From: Thioclava sp. ES.031
GTDB lineage: Bacteria; Pseudomonadota; Alphaproteobacteria; Rhodobacterales; Rhodobacteraceae
NCBI RefSeq assembly: GCF_002563775.1
Contig: NZ_PDJO01000001.1
Span: 124,001 to 188,000, forward strand
Direction of reading: 5' to 3'
Length of the DNA: 64,000 nucleotides
Both the position numbers and the translations under genes were made by a program. A model generated the notes under the pieces. That model saw only the letters and a list, made by a program, of their open reading frames with translations, did not search any database and was not told where the DNA came from. Below are positions 37,029 to 46,923 of the stretch, piece by piece. Each line of letters starts with the position of its first letter. Position 1 is the first letter of the stretch.

Positions 37029-37865
37029 ATGAATACAAAGCGCACACAGAGCGGACTGCCCTTCATGAAGATGCATGGGCTCGGCAATGACTTCGTCGTG
37101 ATCGACGCCCGCGCGGGCGACGATCCGGTTACGCCTGCGCTCGCGCGTGCGCTCGGAGATCGGCATCGCGGCGTGGGATTTGACCAGCTCGCCGTGATCC
37201 GCCCTGCACAAGGCGCTGATTTCACGCTCGAATTCTGGAATTCCGACGGCACGCGGGCCGGCGCTTGCGGGAATGCGACTCGCTGCGTGAGCGATTACAT
37301 GATGCGCCAGCTCGACCGGACCGATGTCACGCTCCTGACCGAACGGGGCCAGCTTGCCGCGGTGCGGCGCGAGGACGGGATGGTCTCGGTCAATATGGGC
37401 GCGCCGATTCTCGAAGCGGCGCAAATTCCGATTCTGCCCGGCATCGATCCCGCGCATCTGCCGCTTGGCGGTGACCCGATCGCGGTCGGCATGGGCAACC
37501 CGCATTGCGTCTTCTTCGTAGACGACGCCGAGGCAGTCGAAGTGGATCGCCAAGGCCCGGTGATCGAGCATGATCCCCTGTTCCCCGAGCGCACCAATGT
37601 CGAATTCGCCAGCGTGATCGGCCCCGACCATCTGCGGATGCGCGTCTGGGAGCGCGGCACCGGCATCACGCTGGCCTGCGGCTCGGGCACCTGTGCCACC
37701 GCCGTCGCCGCGCATCTGCGGGGGCTCACCGGCAAGCGCGTCCTCGTCGATGTCGATGGCGGCCAGCTGGAGATCGACTGGCGCGACGATGGCGTCTGGA
37801 TGACCGGCCCCACCGCGCATGTCTTCGATGCGACCCTCACCCAAGATTATCTGGACGCGATATGA
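37029..37865 (+). CDS. dapF: Diaminopimelate epimerase
   Basis: DapF converts LL- to meso-diaminopimelate for lysine and peptidoglycan. The 278-aa protein has both catalytic cysteines: C80 in [10 protein letters not shown] and C217 in [11 protein letters not shown], plus [15 protein letters not shown] at the N terminus. The ATG at 37029 was chosen; an upstream in-frame ATG lacks support. Its TGA overlaps the mtaB ATG as ATGA. Confidence 0.97.
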   Translation: MNTKRTQSGLPFMKMHGLGNDFVVIDARAGDDPVTPALARALGDRHRGVGFDQLAVIRPAQGADFTLEFWNSDGTRAGACGNATRCVSDYMMRQLDRTDVTLLTERGQLAAVRREDGMVSVNMGAPILEAAQIPILPGIDPAHLPLGGDPIAVGMGNPHCVFFVDDAEAVEVDRQGPVIEHDPLFPERTNVEFASVIGPDHLRMRVWERGTGITLACGSGTCATAVAAHLRGLTGKRVLVDVDGGQLEIDWRDDGVWMTGPTAHVFDATLTQDYLDAI

Positions 37866-39124
37866 AACCGCCCGTTTTCTCGACCCTCGGCTGCCGTCTC
37901 AATGCGTATGAGACGGAGGCGATGAAGGAATTGGCTGCAGGCGCCGGGCTCGAAGGGGCCGTGGTCGTCAATACCTGCGCCGTGACCGCCGAGGCCGTGC
38001 GCAAGGCCAAGCAGGAGATCCGCCGTCTGTCGCGCGAGAACCCGGACGTGCCGGTGATCGTGACCGGCTGCGCCGCGCAGACCGAGCCCGAAACCTTCGC
38101 CGCGATGCCCGAGGTCACCAAAATCATCGGCAATCACGAGAAGATGCAGGCCGACACCTGGGCGCAGCTCGCCCCGCAAGGCCCCGATTTCATCGGTGAG
38201 ACCGAGCGCGTGATGGTCGACGACATCATGTCGGTGAAGGAGACCGCCGGTCACCTGATCGACGGGTTCGGTCGCCATCGCGCCTATGTGCAGGTGCAAA
38301 ACGGCTGCGATCACCGCTGCACCTTCTGCATCATCCCCTTCGGGCGCGGCAATTCGCGCTCCGTCCCGGCGGGCGTCGTGGTCGAGCAGATCAAGCGCCT
38401 CGTGGATCGGGGCTTCAACGAGGTCGTCCTCACCGGGGTCGATCTGACCTCCTGGGGTGCGGACCTGCCGGGCGAGCCGCGTCTGGGCGATCTGGTGATG
38501 CGAATCCTGCGCCTCGTGCCCGATCTGCCGCGCCTGCGCATCTCTTCCATCGACTCGATCGAGGCCGATGAGAACCTTATGCTGGCGATTGCGAGTGAGC
38601 CGCGTCTGATGCCGCATCTGCATCTCAGCCTTCAGGCGGGCGACGACATGATCCTCAAGCGGATGAAGCGCCGCCACCTGCGCGACGACGCCATCGCCTT
38701 CACCGAAGAGGCGCGCAAGCTGCGCCCCGGGATCGTCTTCGGCGCGGACATCATCGCGGGCTTCCCGACCGAGACCGAGGAGATGTTCGAGAACTCCCTG
38801 CGGCTCGTCGATGATTGTGGGCTGACCTTCCTGCATGTCTTCCCCTATTCCGCGCGCAAGGGCACGCCCGCCGCGCGGATGCCCGCCGTGAAAGGCCCGA
38901 TCGTCAAGGAGCGCGCGGCCCGGCTGCGCGCGAAGGGCGAGGCCGCGCTGGCCGCCCATCTCGACGCGCAGGTCGGCACCGAACAGCTCGTGCTGACCGA
39001 GACCCCGCGCGTCGCGCGCACCGAAGGCTTTGCCGAGGTGGCATTCGAGAGCGATCAGCCCGAAGGCACGCTGATGACCGTGCGCGTCACCGGGCATGAC
39101 GGGGCGCGGTTGCTGGCGGGGTAA
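37862..39124 (+). CDS. mtaB: tRNA t6A37 methylthiotransferase MtaB
   Basis: MtaB is a radical-SAM enzyme that converts t6A to ms2t6A at position 37 of tRNAs reading ANN codons. The 420-aa protein has the N-terminal MTTase cysteines C11, C39 and C70 for the auxiliary cluster, the radical-SAM triad C149-x3-C153-x2-C156 (GCDHRCTFC), and a C-terminal TRAM domain (~360-420). It overlaps dapF by 4 bases, a pairing also common elsewhere in alphaproteobacteria. Confidence 0.95.
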   Translation: MKPPVFSTLGCRLNAYETEAMKELAAGAGLEGAVVVNTCAVTAEAVRKAKQEIRRLSRENPDVPVIVTGCAAQTEPETFAAMPEVTKIIGNHEKMQADTWAQLAPQGPDFIGETERVMVDDIMSVKETAGHLIDGFGRHRAYVQVQNGCDHRCTFCIIPFGRGNSRSVPAGVVVEQIKRLVDRGFNEVVLTGVDLTSWGADLPGEPRLGDLVMRILRLVPDLPRLRISSIDSIEADENLMLAIASEPRLMPHLHLSLQAGDDMILKRMKRRHLRDDAIAFTEEARKLRPGIVFGADIIAGFPTETEEMFENSLRLVDDCGLTFLHVFPYSARKGTPAARMPAVKGPIVKERAARLRAKGEAALAAHLDAQVGTEQLVLTETPRVARTEGFAEVAFESDQPEGTLMTVRVTGHDGARLLAG

Positions 39125-39165
39125 AGGGGGCTTTCGTTTTTCGCAGCGTGAGCTAGCTTGTGGCC

Positions 39166-39588
39166 ATGCTGCGGATCAACGATCAGATAACCATCGAGGA
39201 TTGGGAAATCACCGAAACCTTCACCCGGGCGCAAGGTCCGGGGGGGCAGAATGTGAACAAGGTCTCGACCGCGGTCGAGTTGCGCTTCGAGGCCGAGCGC
39301 TCGCCGCACCTGCCGCAACCGGTGAAGAACCGCCTGCGCCGGATCGCGGGGCGCAGATGGACCAGCGACGGCGCGCTTCTGCTGCTGGTGCAGGACACGC
39401 GCAGTCAGGCGCGCAACCGCGAGATCGCGCGCGACCGCCTCGCCGAGATGATCCGCAAGGCCTGCGAAAAGCCCAAGAAACGCATCCCGACCCGGCCCAC
39501 GCTCGGCTCGAAGAAGCGGCGGCTGAAGGCGAAGGCGATTCACGGCGAGAAGAAAGCGCTGCGCGGGAAGGTCTCGGATGGGGAATGA
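39166..39588 (+). CDS. arfB: Alternative ribosome-rescue factor ArfB (peptidyl-tRNA hydrolase)
   Basis: ArfB (YaeJ) releases peptides from ribosomes stalled on mRNAs without a stop codon. This 140-aa protein has the release-factor motif GPGGQNVNKVST near residue 24 and a basic C-terminal tail (KKRIPTRPTLGSKKRRLKAK in part) that enters the empty mRNA channel. An in-frame GTG two codons earlier is an alternative start. Its end overlaps the next gene by 11 bases. Confidence 0.94.
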   Translation: MLRINDQITIEDWEITETFTRAQGPGGQNVNKVSTAVELRFEAERSPHLPQPVKNRLRRIAGRRWTSDGALLLLVQDTRSQARNREIARDRLAEMIRKACEKPKKRIPTRPTLGSKKRRLKAKAIHGEKKALRGKVSDGE

Positions 39589-40840
39589 TCTTTTGGCGCG
39601 GCGCGAGCGGCTTCTGGGGCCGAACGTGCCGACCTTCTATGCGCGCCCGGTCGAGATCGTGCGGGGGCAGGGCAGCTCGCTTTTCGACGCCGACGGTGAG
39701 CGGTACCTCGACGCCTATAACAACGTCGCCCATTGCGGTCATTGCCACCCGCGCATCGTGAAGGCGATCTGCGAGCAGGCCGCCACGCTCAACACCCACA
39801 CGCGCTATCTGCATGAAGGCATCCTCGACTATGCCGAGGCGCTGCTGGGTAAGTTCGGCTTTGACGGTCAGCTTCTGATGACCTGCACCGGGTCGGAGGC
39901 CAACGACGTCGCGCTGCGGATGGCGCAGGCGGTGACCGGCAAGCGCGGCTTCATCGCGACCGACAACACCTATCACGGCAACACCACCGCCGTGGCGCAT
40001 CTCTCGACCCGCCGCCCGCCGATCGGAGGCTGGCCGGACCATATCCGCCGGGTGCCCGCGCCCGACAGTCTCGCGCCTCTGGGCGGATCGCGCGAGGCGC
40101 AGCCCGAGGCTTTTGCCGCCAACGTGGCGCAGGCGATTGCCGAGCTGGAAGAGAGCGGCCACGGCTTCGCGGGTTTCATGCTCTGCCCGATCTTCGCCAA
40201 TGAAGGGATGCCCGGCATCGCGCCCGGTTTCCTCGACCCGACCGTCGAGGTGATCCGCCGCGCGGGCGGGCTGATCCTGTGCGACGAGGTGCAGCCGGGC
40301 TTCGGCCGCATCGGCTCGCATTTCTGGGGCCACGAATGGCTGGGCTTCACGCCCGACGTGGTCACGATGGGCAAACCGATGGGCAATGGTCATCCGGTCG
40401 CGGGGCTGGTCGCGACGCCCGATGTGATGGCCGCCTTCCGCAATGCCTTTGGCTATTTCAACACGTTCGGCGGCAATCCCGTCTCGGTTGCCGCGGCGAT
40501 GGAGACCCTGCGCGTGATCGAAGACGAAGGCCTGCAGGAGAACGCGGCGCAGGTCGGCGACTACCTTCTGCAAGGACTGCGCGAGCTGTCCCATCCGCTG
40601 ATTGCCGAGGCGCGCGGCTTTGGGTTTTTCCTCGGGATCGAGCTGGCACAGGACGGCGAACCCGCCAGCGAAGCCGCGGGCCGGATCGTCGAGGCGATGC
40701 GCGAGCGCCATGTCTTGATGGGCCGGGTGGGCCGGGCACAGCACATTCTCAAGATCCGCCCACCGATGGTCTTCAATCGGGCCGATGCCGATGAAATGCT
40801 GGAGAAACTTGCGCAAAGTTTCGAGGAGCTTCCTGCATGA
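39578..40840 (+). CDS. Class III PLP aminotransferase, AGXT2-like/phospho-lyase type
   Basis: This is a 420-aa PLP enzyme of aminotransferase class III: conserved D236 (ILCDEVQPGFGR) and PLP-Lys K266 (VTMGKPMGN), N-terminal YLDAYNNVAHCGHCHPRI (in part). It is followed, with a 4-base overlap, by an APH-type kinase. In animals and some bacteria the pair forms phospho-lyase pathways: kinase plus PLP phospho-lyase for phosphoethanolamine or 5-phosphohydroxylysine. An ordinary omega-aminotransferase is the alternative. The context favours a phospho-lyase; the substrate is not determined. Confidence 0.8.
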   Translation: MGNDLLARRERLLGPNVPTFYARPVEIVRGQGSSLFDADGERYLDAYNNVAHCGHCHPRIVKAICEQAATLNTHTRYLHEGILDYAEALLGKFGFDGQLLMTCTGSEANDVALRMAQAVTGKRGFIATDNTYHGNTTAVAHLSTRRPPIGGWPDHIRRVPAPDSLAPLGGSREAQPEAFAANVAQAIAELEESGHGFAGFMLCPIFANEGMPGIAPGFLDPTVEVIRRAGGLILCDEVQPGFGRIGSHFWGHEWLGFTPDVVTMGKPMGNGHPVAGLVATPDVMAAFRNAFGYFNTFGGNPVSVAAAMETLRVIEDEGLQENAAQVGDYLLQGLRELSHPLIAEARGFGFFLGIELAQDGEPASEAAGRIVEAMRERHVLMGRVGRAQHILKIRPPMVFNRADADEMLEKLAQSFEELPA

Positions 40841-41814
40841 TTTCGGACGACACCGCACAGGCGATGGCGGACTCCGCCCTCTATTCCTGGGGGCAGGCGA
40901 GCGCGCCGCCGCGTCTGGTGAAGAACCGCGAGAATATCGTCTTCGAGGCGCATCTGAAGGATGGCCGCCATGTCGCGCTGCGGCTGCACCGTCCCGGCTA
41001 TCAGGGCCGCGAAGGGATCGAGGCCGAGTTGCGCTGGTGCGAAAGCCTCGCCGATCAGGGGATGCCGGTACCGCGCCCGGTGCGTGCGCTAAACGGGGCG
41101 CTGACGGGCAGCGTGCGCAACCGCGTGACCTCCTGCGTGGAGTGGCTGGATGGCGTGCCGATCGGCGCGGGCGATCAGCCGCTTTCCGGCTCGCCCGAGG
41201 CGGTGCGCGCCGAGGCTCGTGCGCTGGGCCGCCTTATCGCGCAGCTTCACATCAGCAGCGATGCCGCCCCGCCCGACGGGTTCGACCGGAACCCGTGGGA
41301 TGGCGAGGGGTTTCTGGGGGAGCATCCGCTTTGGGGACGTTTCTGGGAACATCCTCAGCTTTCGGAAGTTGAGGCCGCAACGCTGTCTTCGGGCCGCGAC
41401 CTTGCGCGTGCGCTCTTGGCGCAGGCGCAGGATTACGGTCCGATCCACGCAGATTGCCTGCGTGAGAACGTGCTATCGACCCCGGACGGGCTCGCCCTGA
41501 TCGACTTCGACGATTGCGGGCCGGGCTACCGGCTTTACGACCTCGCGACGGCGCTGGTGCAGGGCTGGGGCGACCCGCTTTGGGGCGAACAGGCGGCGGG
41601 GCTCGTCGAGGGCTATCGCAGCCTGCGTCCGCTTCCGCCCGATCAGGAGGCACTGCTGCCGCTTTTCGTGGCGCTGAGAGCCTTCGCGTCTGCTGGCTGG
41701 ATTGTGACCCGGGCACCGGGTTCCGATCCGCGCCAAAGACTATATTTAGAACGTGCGCTTGAACTTGCACAGCATTTGGAGAACCGTACGCCGCCATGGG
41801 AGACCAGTCGATGA
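40837..41814 (+). CDS. APH-family kinase, hydroxylysine/ethanolamine kinase-like
   Basis: This 325-aa protein has the aminoglycoside phosphotransferase/choline kinase fold: catalytic H204-A-D206-x4-N211 (IHADCLRENV) and metal-binding DFDD (223-226), with N-terminal ATP-binding lobe features (RHVALRLHRPG). Coupled by ATGA overlap to the upstream PLP enzyme, it probably supplies its phosphorylated substrate, such as hydroxylysine or ethanolamine phosphate. The Nudix gene overlaps its end by 4 bases. Antibiotic resistance is unlikely. Confidence 0.8.
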   Translation: MISDDTAQAMADSALYSWGQASAPPRLVKNRENIVFEAHLKDGRHVALRLHRPGYQGREGIEAELRWCESLADQGMPVPRPVRALNGALTGSVRNRVTSCVEWLDGVPIGAGDQPLSGSPEAVRAEARALGRLIAQLHISSDAAPPDGFDRNPWDGEGFLGEHPLWGRFWEHPQLSEVEAATLSSGRDLARALLAQAQDYGPIHADCLRENVLSTPDGLALIDFDDCGPGYRLYDLATALVQGWGDPLWGEQAAGLVEGYRSLRPLPPDQEALLPLFVALRAFASAGWIVTRAPGSDPRQRLYLERALELAQHLENRTPPWETSR

Positions 41815-42254
41815 AATGGGCGAAATCCGTCGCGAAGGGCTTGCTGGGGTATCGCCCGGCCTCTTTGCAGGTGGGGGCGCTCTGTCTGCGAATCCGAGAC
41901 GGCAAGACACAGGTCCTTCTGATCACCTCGCGCGACACCGGGCGCTGGGTGATCCCGAAAGGCTGGCCGATGCGGGGCCGCTCGCTGTCCGGCGCGGCCA
42001 AGCAGGAGGCATGGGAAGAAGCCGGGGCCGTCGGCAAGATCGACAAGGAACCCACCGGGGCGTTCCGCTACGACAAGATCCTCGATAGCGGCTTGGCCAC
42101 GCCCACCGATGTCGTGGTCTTCCCGATGCGGGTCGAGACCCTGATGAAGTCCTTTCCCGAAGAGCATCAGCGCAAGCGTAAATGGTTCGCGCCGAAGCAG
42201 GCCGCGAAGCTGGTCAACGAAGAGGGGCTGCAGAAGCTTTTGCGCAAGCTCTGA
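41811..42254 (+). CDS. Nudix hydrolase
   Basis: This 147-aa protein has a Nudix box: GRSLSGAAKQEAWEEAGAVG near residues 58-77; the later Glu residues of the REUXEE part are present (KQEAWEE), but the leading Glu of the GX5E part is Gly/Ser here. WVIPKGWPMRG before it is typical of the diphosphoinositol/diadenosine polyphosphate hydrolase-like branch. The ATG at 41811 overlaps the kinase stop as ATGA, with GGGAG upstream. The substrate is not deducible. Confidence 0.8.
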   Translation: MKWAKSVAKGLLGYRPASLQVGALCLRIRDGKTQVLLITSRDTGRWVIPKGWPMRGRSLSGAAKQEAWEEAGAVGKIDKEPTGAFRYDKILDSGLATPTDVVVFPMRVETLMKSFPEEHQRKRKWFAPKQAAKLVNEEGLQKLLRKL

Positions 42255-42283
42255 ACCCCGGGATCGGCCGAATGTCTTGTCAC

Positions 42284-42300
42284 AGCGGGTCAAACCCGCT
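42284..42300. repeat. Short perfect inverted repeat upstream of the PiT gene
   Basis: AGCGGGT-CAA-ACCCGCT forms a 7-base perfect stem between the Nudix gene and the phosphate transporter. There is no T run after it, so it may be a terminator-like hairpin for the upstream operon or a protein site. Confidence 0.4.
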
Positions 42301-42338
42301 AGGCCCGCGCGGACTTCTGACAATTAGATGACAGGTTC

Positions 42339-43826
42339 GTGACGGTGGCCAATCAAGACAACGAGTCCCGCGTCAATCAGTGGAAAACGCTCGACAAGGA
42401 TCTCAAGCGGATCGGGCGCGTCGAAAGTGCCGGGCAATTCGTGGCGCGCGGCATGGTCGCGCCGGGGATCGCGCTGGCCTTCATCGTGCTCGTCGGTCTG
42501 GTGGCGGCCGTGTTGGTGGGCGGGCAGCCCGGCCAGCTGGTGGTGATCGCCGCCGCTGCGATCGGGGCCTATATGGCGCTGAACATCGGCGCCAATGACG
42601 TGGCCAACAACATGGGCCCCGCCGTGGGCTCGCGTGCGATGACGCTGATCGGGGCGCTGATCGTCGCCGCCATCTTCGAAAGCCTGGGCGCGCTCGTCGC
42701 GGGCGGCGATGTCGTCAAAACCGTTGCGAAGGGCATCATCGATCCGACCGCCTTGCCCGATTCCGGGCATTTCGTCTGGGCGATGATGGCGGCCCTGCTG
42801 GCCGCGGCCCTGTGGCTGAACCTCGCGACATGGCTCGGCGCGCCGGTCTCGACCACCCACTCCATCGTCGGCGGCGTCGTGGGCGCGGGCATCGTGGCCG
42901 CGGGCTTCGGGGCTGTCGATTGGGTCTCGATGGCGAAGATCGCGGCAAGCTGGGTGATCTCTCCGGTCATGGGCGGCGTAATCGCGGCGGCCTTCCTCGC
43001 ACTGATCAAGACGAAGGTGATCTATGTCGACGACAAGATCGCCGCCGCGCGCCGATGGGTGCCGATCCTGATCGGCATCATGTCGGGGGCCTTCGCCGCC
43101 TATCTCGCGCTCAAGGGTCTCAAGCACCTCTTCAAGATAACGATTGTCGAAGCGGTCCTGATCGGCCTCGTCGTCGGTGCCATTGGATGGCTCGTCACGA
43201 TCCCGATGATCCGCCGCCAATCCGAGGGGATGGAGAACCGCAAGAAGTCGCTCAAGACGCTGTTCGGCCTGCCGCTCGTCGTCTCTGCCGCGCTGCTGAG
43301 CTTCGCCCATGGCGCGAATGACGTCGCCAATGCGGTCGGCCCGCTCGCGGCCATCGTGCATACGGTCGAGCAGGGCGATATCGCCGCGCAGGTCGGCATC
43401 CCGTTCTGGGTGATGGCCGTGGGCGCGCTGGGGATTTCCTTCGGCCTGCTCCTGTTCGGACCCAAGCTGATCCGCCTCGTCGGCAACGAGATCACCAAGC
43501 TCAACCCGATGCGCGCCTATTGCGTGGCGCTCTCGGCGGCGATCACAGTGATCGTGGCCTCCTGGCTGGGCCTGCCGGTCTCCTCGACCCATATCGCGGT
43601 CGGCGGCATCTTCGGCGTCGGGTTCTATCGCGAATGGCATGCCGAGAAACGCGCCCGCGAGCTGGGCATCCGCAAGGGCAAGCCCGTCCCGCCGGAAGAG
43701 CGCAAGCGCCGCCTGCTGGTGCGCCGCTCGCATATGATGACGGTCGCCACGGCGTGGATCGTCACGGTGCCGGCCTCGGCCGCACTCTCGGCGGTGGTCT
43801 ACCTGATCCTGAACGCGATCACCTGA
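42339..43826 (+). CDS. PiT-family inorganic phosphate transporter
   Basis: This 495-aa membrane protein has about ten to twelve hydrophobic segments and the duplicated PiT signature: GANDVANNMGPAVGSRAMT (about 85-103) and GANDVANAVGPLAAIVH near residue 325. Such carriers take up phosphate with H+ or Na+. A GTG start at 42339 is proposed because the alignment begins close by and ACAGG is upstream; another GTG (42345) is possible. It is convergent with pncB. Confidence 0.9.
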   Translation: MTVANQDNESRVNQWKTLDKDLKRIGRVESAGQFVARGMVAPGIALAFIVLVGLVAAVLVGGQPGQLVVIAAAAIGAYMALNIGANDVANNMGPAVGSRAMTLIGALIVAAIFESLGALVAGGDVVKTVAKGIIDPTALPDSGHFVWAMMAALLAAALWLNLATWLGAPVSTTHSIVGGVVGAGIVAAGFGAVDWVSMAKIAASWVISPVMGGVIAAAFLALIKTKVIYVDDKIAAARRWVPILIGIMSGAFAAYLALKGLKHLFKITIVEAVLIGLVVGAIGWLVTIPMIRRQSEGMENRKKSLKTLFGLPLVVSAALLSFAHGANDVANAVGPLAAIVHTVEQGDIAAQVGIPFWVMAVGALGISFGLLLFGPKLIRLVGNEITKLNPMRAYCVALSAAITVIVASWLGLPVSSTHIAVGGIFGVGFYREWHAEKRARELGIRKGKPVPPEERKRRLLVRRSHMMTVATAWIVTVPASAALSAVVYLILNAIT

Positions 43827-43830
43827 CCGC

Positions 43831-45138
43831 TCAGACCATGACCTTCATCGCCTGCTGCTGGCCGACCTCGAACACGCGCTTGTAGCGGGCGATCTCCTCC
43901 TCCGGGCCCATCGCCTTCGCGGGATTGTCCGACAGTTTCACCGTCGGGCGCCCGTCGGCCTCGACCGCTTTGCAGACAAGGCTGAACGGCGCGAGCGCGT
44001 CATTCGGCACGAGCCCGCGGAAATCGTTCGTCAGCAGCGTGCCCCAGCCGAAGCTGACCTTCACCCGGCCTGCGAACTGTGCGTGCAACTCGCGGATCTT
44101 GTCGACGGTCAGCCCGTCCGAGAAGATCACCAGCTTCTGGCGCGGGTCCTCGCCGCGCGCTTTCCACCAGTCGATCGCGATCTCCGCGCCCGTCGCCGGA
44201 TCGCCCGAATCGATGCGGATGCCGGTCCAGCCCGCCAGCCAATCCGGCGCGTGGTCGAGGAACCCCTTCGTGCCATAGGTGTCGGGCAGGATGATGCGCA
44301 GGTTGCCGTCATGCTCTTCGTGCCAATCGGCCAGCACCTTGTAAGGCGCCTTTGCCAGTTCCGCATCGCTATCGGTCAGCGCCGCATAGACCATCGGCAT
44401 CTCATGCGCATTGGTGCCCACCGCCTCGATGTCGCGGCGCATGGCGACCAGACAGTTCGAGGTGCCGGTGAACGCGCCCCCTTCCGAGACATCGCCCAGC
44501 CCTTCGAGCATCGCCTGCACGCACCAGTCCTGCCACAGGAAGCTGTGCCGCCGCCGGGTGCCGAAATCCGCGATCCGCAGGTTGTCCAGCTCGCGCAGCG
44601 CCTCGATCTTCTCCCAGACCTTCGTCATCGCGCGCGCGTAGAGCACCTGCAGCTCGAACCGCCCCATCGTGTTCAGGACCGCCCGGCCGCGCAACTCCAT
44701 CAGGATCGCGAGCGCCGGAATCTCCCAGAGCATAACCTCGTGCCACTTGCCCTCGAAGGTCAGCTCATATTGCCCGTCGCGCTTTTCCAGATGGTAGGGC
44801 GGCAGTTGATAGCCCTCGAACCACTCCATGAAATCCGAGCGGAACATCTGCCGCTTGCCGTAAAACGTGTTGCCGCGCAGCCAGGTGCTCTCCCCGCGCG
44901 ACAGTTTCAGCGAGCGCGCATAATCCAGTTGCTCGCGCAGTTCCGCCTCGTCGATCAACTCCGCCAGCCGGATCGACTTGCTGCGGTTGATCAGGCTGAA
45001 CTTGACCTGCGTCTCCGGCTTATTGCGGAAAATCGACTGACACATCAGCAGCTTGTAGAAATCCGTGTCGATCAGGGATCGCACGATCGGGTCGATCTTC
45101 CACTTGTGGTTATAGACGCGGCTCGCGATGTCGACCAT
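43831..45138 (-). CDS. pncB: Nicotinate phosphoribosyltransferase
   Basis: PncB makes nicotinate mononucleotide from nicotinate and PRPP in NAD salvage. The 435-aa protein has the N-terminal [16 protein letters not shown], the [14 protein letters not shown] segment, [24 protein letters not shown] (in parts) with its conserved His, and the C-terminal [17 protein letters not shown]. It starts 3 bases after the pncA stop, so pncA-pncB is an operon making nicotinamide into NaMN. Confidence 0.95.
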   Translation of the reverse strand: MVDIASRVYNHKWKIDPIVRSLIDTDFYKLLMCQSIFRNKPETQVKFSLINRSKSIRLAELIDEAELREQLDYARSLKLSRGESTWLRGNTFYGKRQMFRSDFMEWFEGYQLPPYHLEKRDGQYELTFEGKWHEVMLWEIPALAILMELRGRAVLNTMGRFELQVLYARAMTKVWEKIEALRELDNLRIADFGTRRRHSFLWQDWCVQAMLEGLGDVSEGGAFTGTSNCLVAMRRDIEAVGTNAHEMPMVYAALTDSDAELAKAPYKVLADWHEEHDGNLRIILPDTYGTKGFLDHAPDWLAGWTGIRIDSGDPATGAEIAIDWWKARGEDPRQKLVIFSDGLTVDKIRELHAQFAGRVKVSFGWGTLLTNDFRGLVPNDALAPFSLVCKAVEADGRPTVKLSDNPAKAMGPEEEIARYKRVFEVGQQQAMKVMV

Positions 45139-45141
45139 GGA

Positions 45142-45741
45142 TCAGGCCTCCAGCTTCACACCGGCAGAGCGCATCTCGCTATGCGCCTCCTGCAGCGAGC
45201 CGTCGAGGTCGATCGCCCGGCAGGCGCCTTCGATCACGGTCGCGCGGAAGCCCAGCTTCGCCGCATCCAGCGCCGACCACGCGACGCAGAAATCGGTGGC
45301 GAGCCCCACGAAGGTCAGGTCCTCGACGCCCCGGTCGCGCAGGTAGCCCGCAAGCCCGGTCGGCGTCTTGTGGTCGTTCTCGAAGAAGGCTGAATAGCTG
45401 TCGACGCCGCGCCGGAACCCCTTGCGGATAATCAGCTGCGCGCGGTCCACGGCCAGATCGGGGTGGAACTCCGCCCCTTTGGAACCTTGCATGCAATGAG
45501 CGGGCCAGAGCGTCTGCAGCCCGTATTCCATATGCACCTGCGTGAAGGGGGCGGCCCCCTCGTGCTGGCTCGCGAAAGAGGCGTGATCAGCTGGGTGCCA
45601 ATCCTGCGTCAGCACCACGGTGTCGAACTCGGTCATCAGCGTGTTCACGCGCGCCACGATCTCGTCGCCCCCCGATACCGCCAGCGCGCCGCCAGGGCAG
45701 AAATCGTTTTGCACGTCGATCACGATCAGGGCTTTGGTCAT
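45142..45741 (-). CDS. pncA: Nicotinamidase
   Basis: PncA hydrolyses nicotinamide to nicotinate. The 199-aa protein has D9 (VIDVQNDF), metal ligands D47, H49 and H53 (QDWHPADH), and the catalytic Cys in [12 protein letters not shown]. The ATG at 45741 was chosen, with GGAG about 7 bases upstream. pncB follows directly on the same strand. Confidence 0.95.
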   Translation of the reverse strand: MTKALIVIDVQNDFCPGGALAVSGGDEIVARVNTLMTEFDTVVLTQDWHPADHASFASQHEGAAPFTQVHMEYGLQTLWPAHCMQGSKGAEFHPDLAVDRAQLIIRKGFRRGVDSYSAFFENDHKTPTGLAGYLRDRGVEDLTFVGLATDFCVAWSALDAAKLGFRATVIEGACRAIDLDGSLQEAHSEMRSAGVKLEA

Positions 45742-45839
45742 TTTGTCTCTCCCGCAGGGTCTCTCCATGGGTAGGGCGCGGGCCCCACATGGTCAACGGC
45801 TCTTGCCTAACGCCCCCGCACGGCGCTAATGCGGGGCCT

Positions 45840-46745
45840 ATGTTCACCGTTGCCGCCCTTTACCATTTCACCCGGTTCGAGTCTCCCGAGGCCCTCAAGG
45901 CCCCGCTGGCGAAGATCGCCTGCGCGCATGGCGTGAAAGGCTCGCTCCTGATCGCGCGCGAAGGGATCAACGGCACCATCGCGGGGACCCGTGAAGGGAT
46001 CGACGCGGTGCTGGCGCATATCCGCAGCTTGCCGGGCTGCGCCGATCTGGAATGGAAGGAAAGCGCGGCGGCCGAGATGCCCTTCGGCAAGATGAAGGTG
46101 CGGCTCAAGCGCGAGATCGTCACGATGGGCGAGCCCGATATCGATCCGAAAGCCCGCGTCGGCCATTACGTCGAGCCGCAGGACTGGAACGCGCTGATCT
46201 CCTCGCCCGACACGGTCGTGATCGACACCCGCAACGATTACGAGATCGAGATCGGCACTTTCGAGGGCGCCATCGATCCCGGCACGAAATCCTTCCGCGA
46301 ATTTCCGCAATGGTGGCGCGACAACGCGCATCGCTTCCACAACAAGCGCGTCGCGATGTTCTGCACCGGCGGCATCCGCTGCGAGAAATCGACGAATTTC
46401 CTGCTCTCGGAAGGGGTGCCCGAGGTCTATCACCTCAAGGGCGGCATCCTGAAATATCTCGAAGACATGCCCGAAGACGGCTCGCTCTGGCAGGGCGATT
46501 GCTTCGTCTTCGATCAGCGCGTGAGCCTGCGCCACGGGCTGAAACAGGGCGATTACGACAGCTGTCACGCCTGTCGCCGCCCGGTCTCTGCGGAAGACAA
46601 ACGCCATCCCGATTACGAGGAAGGCGTCTCCTGTCACCGCTGCATCGGCGAGTATTCCGATGCCGATCGCGACCGCTTCCGCGAGCGCGAACGTCAGATG
46701 CGCCTCGCCGCCGAACGGGGCGAAGCGCATCTCGGACGCGATTAA
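45840..46745 (+). CDS. trhO: tRNA uridine(34) hydroxylase TrhO (rhodanese family)
   Basis: TrhO uses oxygen to hydroxylate U34 of tRNAs to 5-hydroxyuridine. The 301-aa protein has an N-terminal acylphosphatase-like part ([10 protein letters not shown]), the rhodanese domain with catalytic Cys175 ([12 protein letters not shown]) and a C-terminal Cys-rich segment ([16 protein letters not shown]). The ATG at 45840 matches the family start. Its TAA overlaps the stop of the small secreted protein gene on the other strand. Confidence 0.94.
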   Translation: MFTVAALYHFTRFESPEALKAPLAKIACAHGVKGSLLIAREGINGTIAGTREGIDAVLAHIRSLPGCADLEWKESAAAEMPFGKMKVRLKREIVTMGEPDIDPKARVGHYVEPQDWNALISSPDTVVIDTRNDYEIEIGTFEGAIDPGTKSFREFPQWWRDNAHRFHNKRVAMFCTGGIRCEKSTNFLLSEGVPEVYHLKGGILKYLEDMPEDGSLWQGDCFVFDQRVSLRHGLKQGDYDSCHACRRPVSAEDKRHPDYEEGVSCHRCIGEYSDADRDRFRERERQMRLAAERGEAHLGRD

Positions 46746-46906
46746 TTATCCGCGCAGACCTGCGTCAGATCGTTGCAGCCTTGCGTGACGGTCGGAGCCC
46801 CGGTGGTCGGGAAGTCCAGACGCGGCAGCGAGAAATCCCCGACGCCAGCCGATGCGGCGGTTGCGCCAAACACAGACAGAACAAGGGCGTAAGCGAGACG
46901 TTTCAT
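46742..46906 (-). CDS. Small secreted protein (54 aa), unknown function
   Basis: The gene begins [23 protein letters not shown]: a Lys/Arg start, a hydrophobic core and an ASA cleavage site, giving a mature protein of about 34 residues with two cysteines ([13 protein letters not shown] end), possibly a disulfide. GGAG is placed 8 bases from the ATG. I do not recognise a family. Its promoter carries three GAAC-N6-GTTC palindromes, so it is tightly controlled, apparently by a TetR/MarR-type protein encoded elsewhere. Confidence 0.7.
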   Translation of the reverse strand: MKRLAYALVLSVFGATAASAGVGDFSLPRLDFPTTGAPTVTQGCNDLTQVCADN

Positions 46907-46923
46907 AGCGGTTCTCCATAACT

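Noticed and set aside
40837..41814. Aminoglycoside resistance gene
   Set aside because: The APH fold is shared with choline/hydroxylysine kinases, and the overlap with a PLP enzyme points to metabolism.
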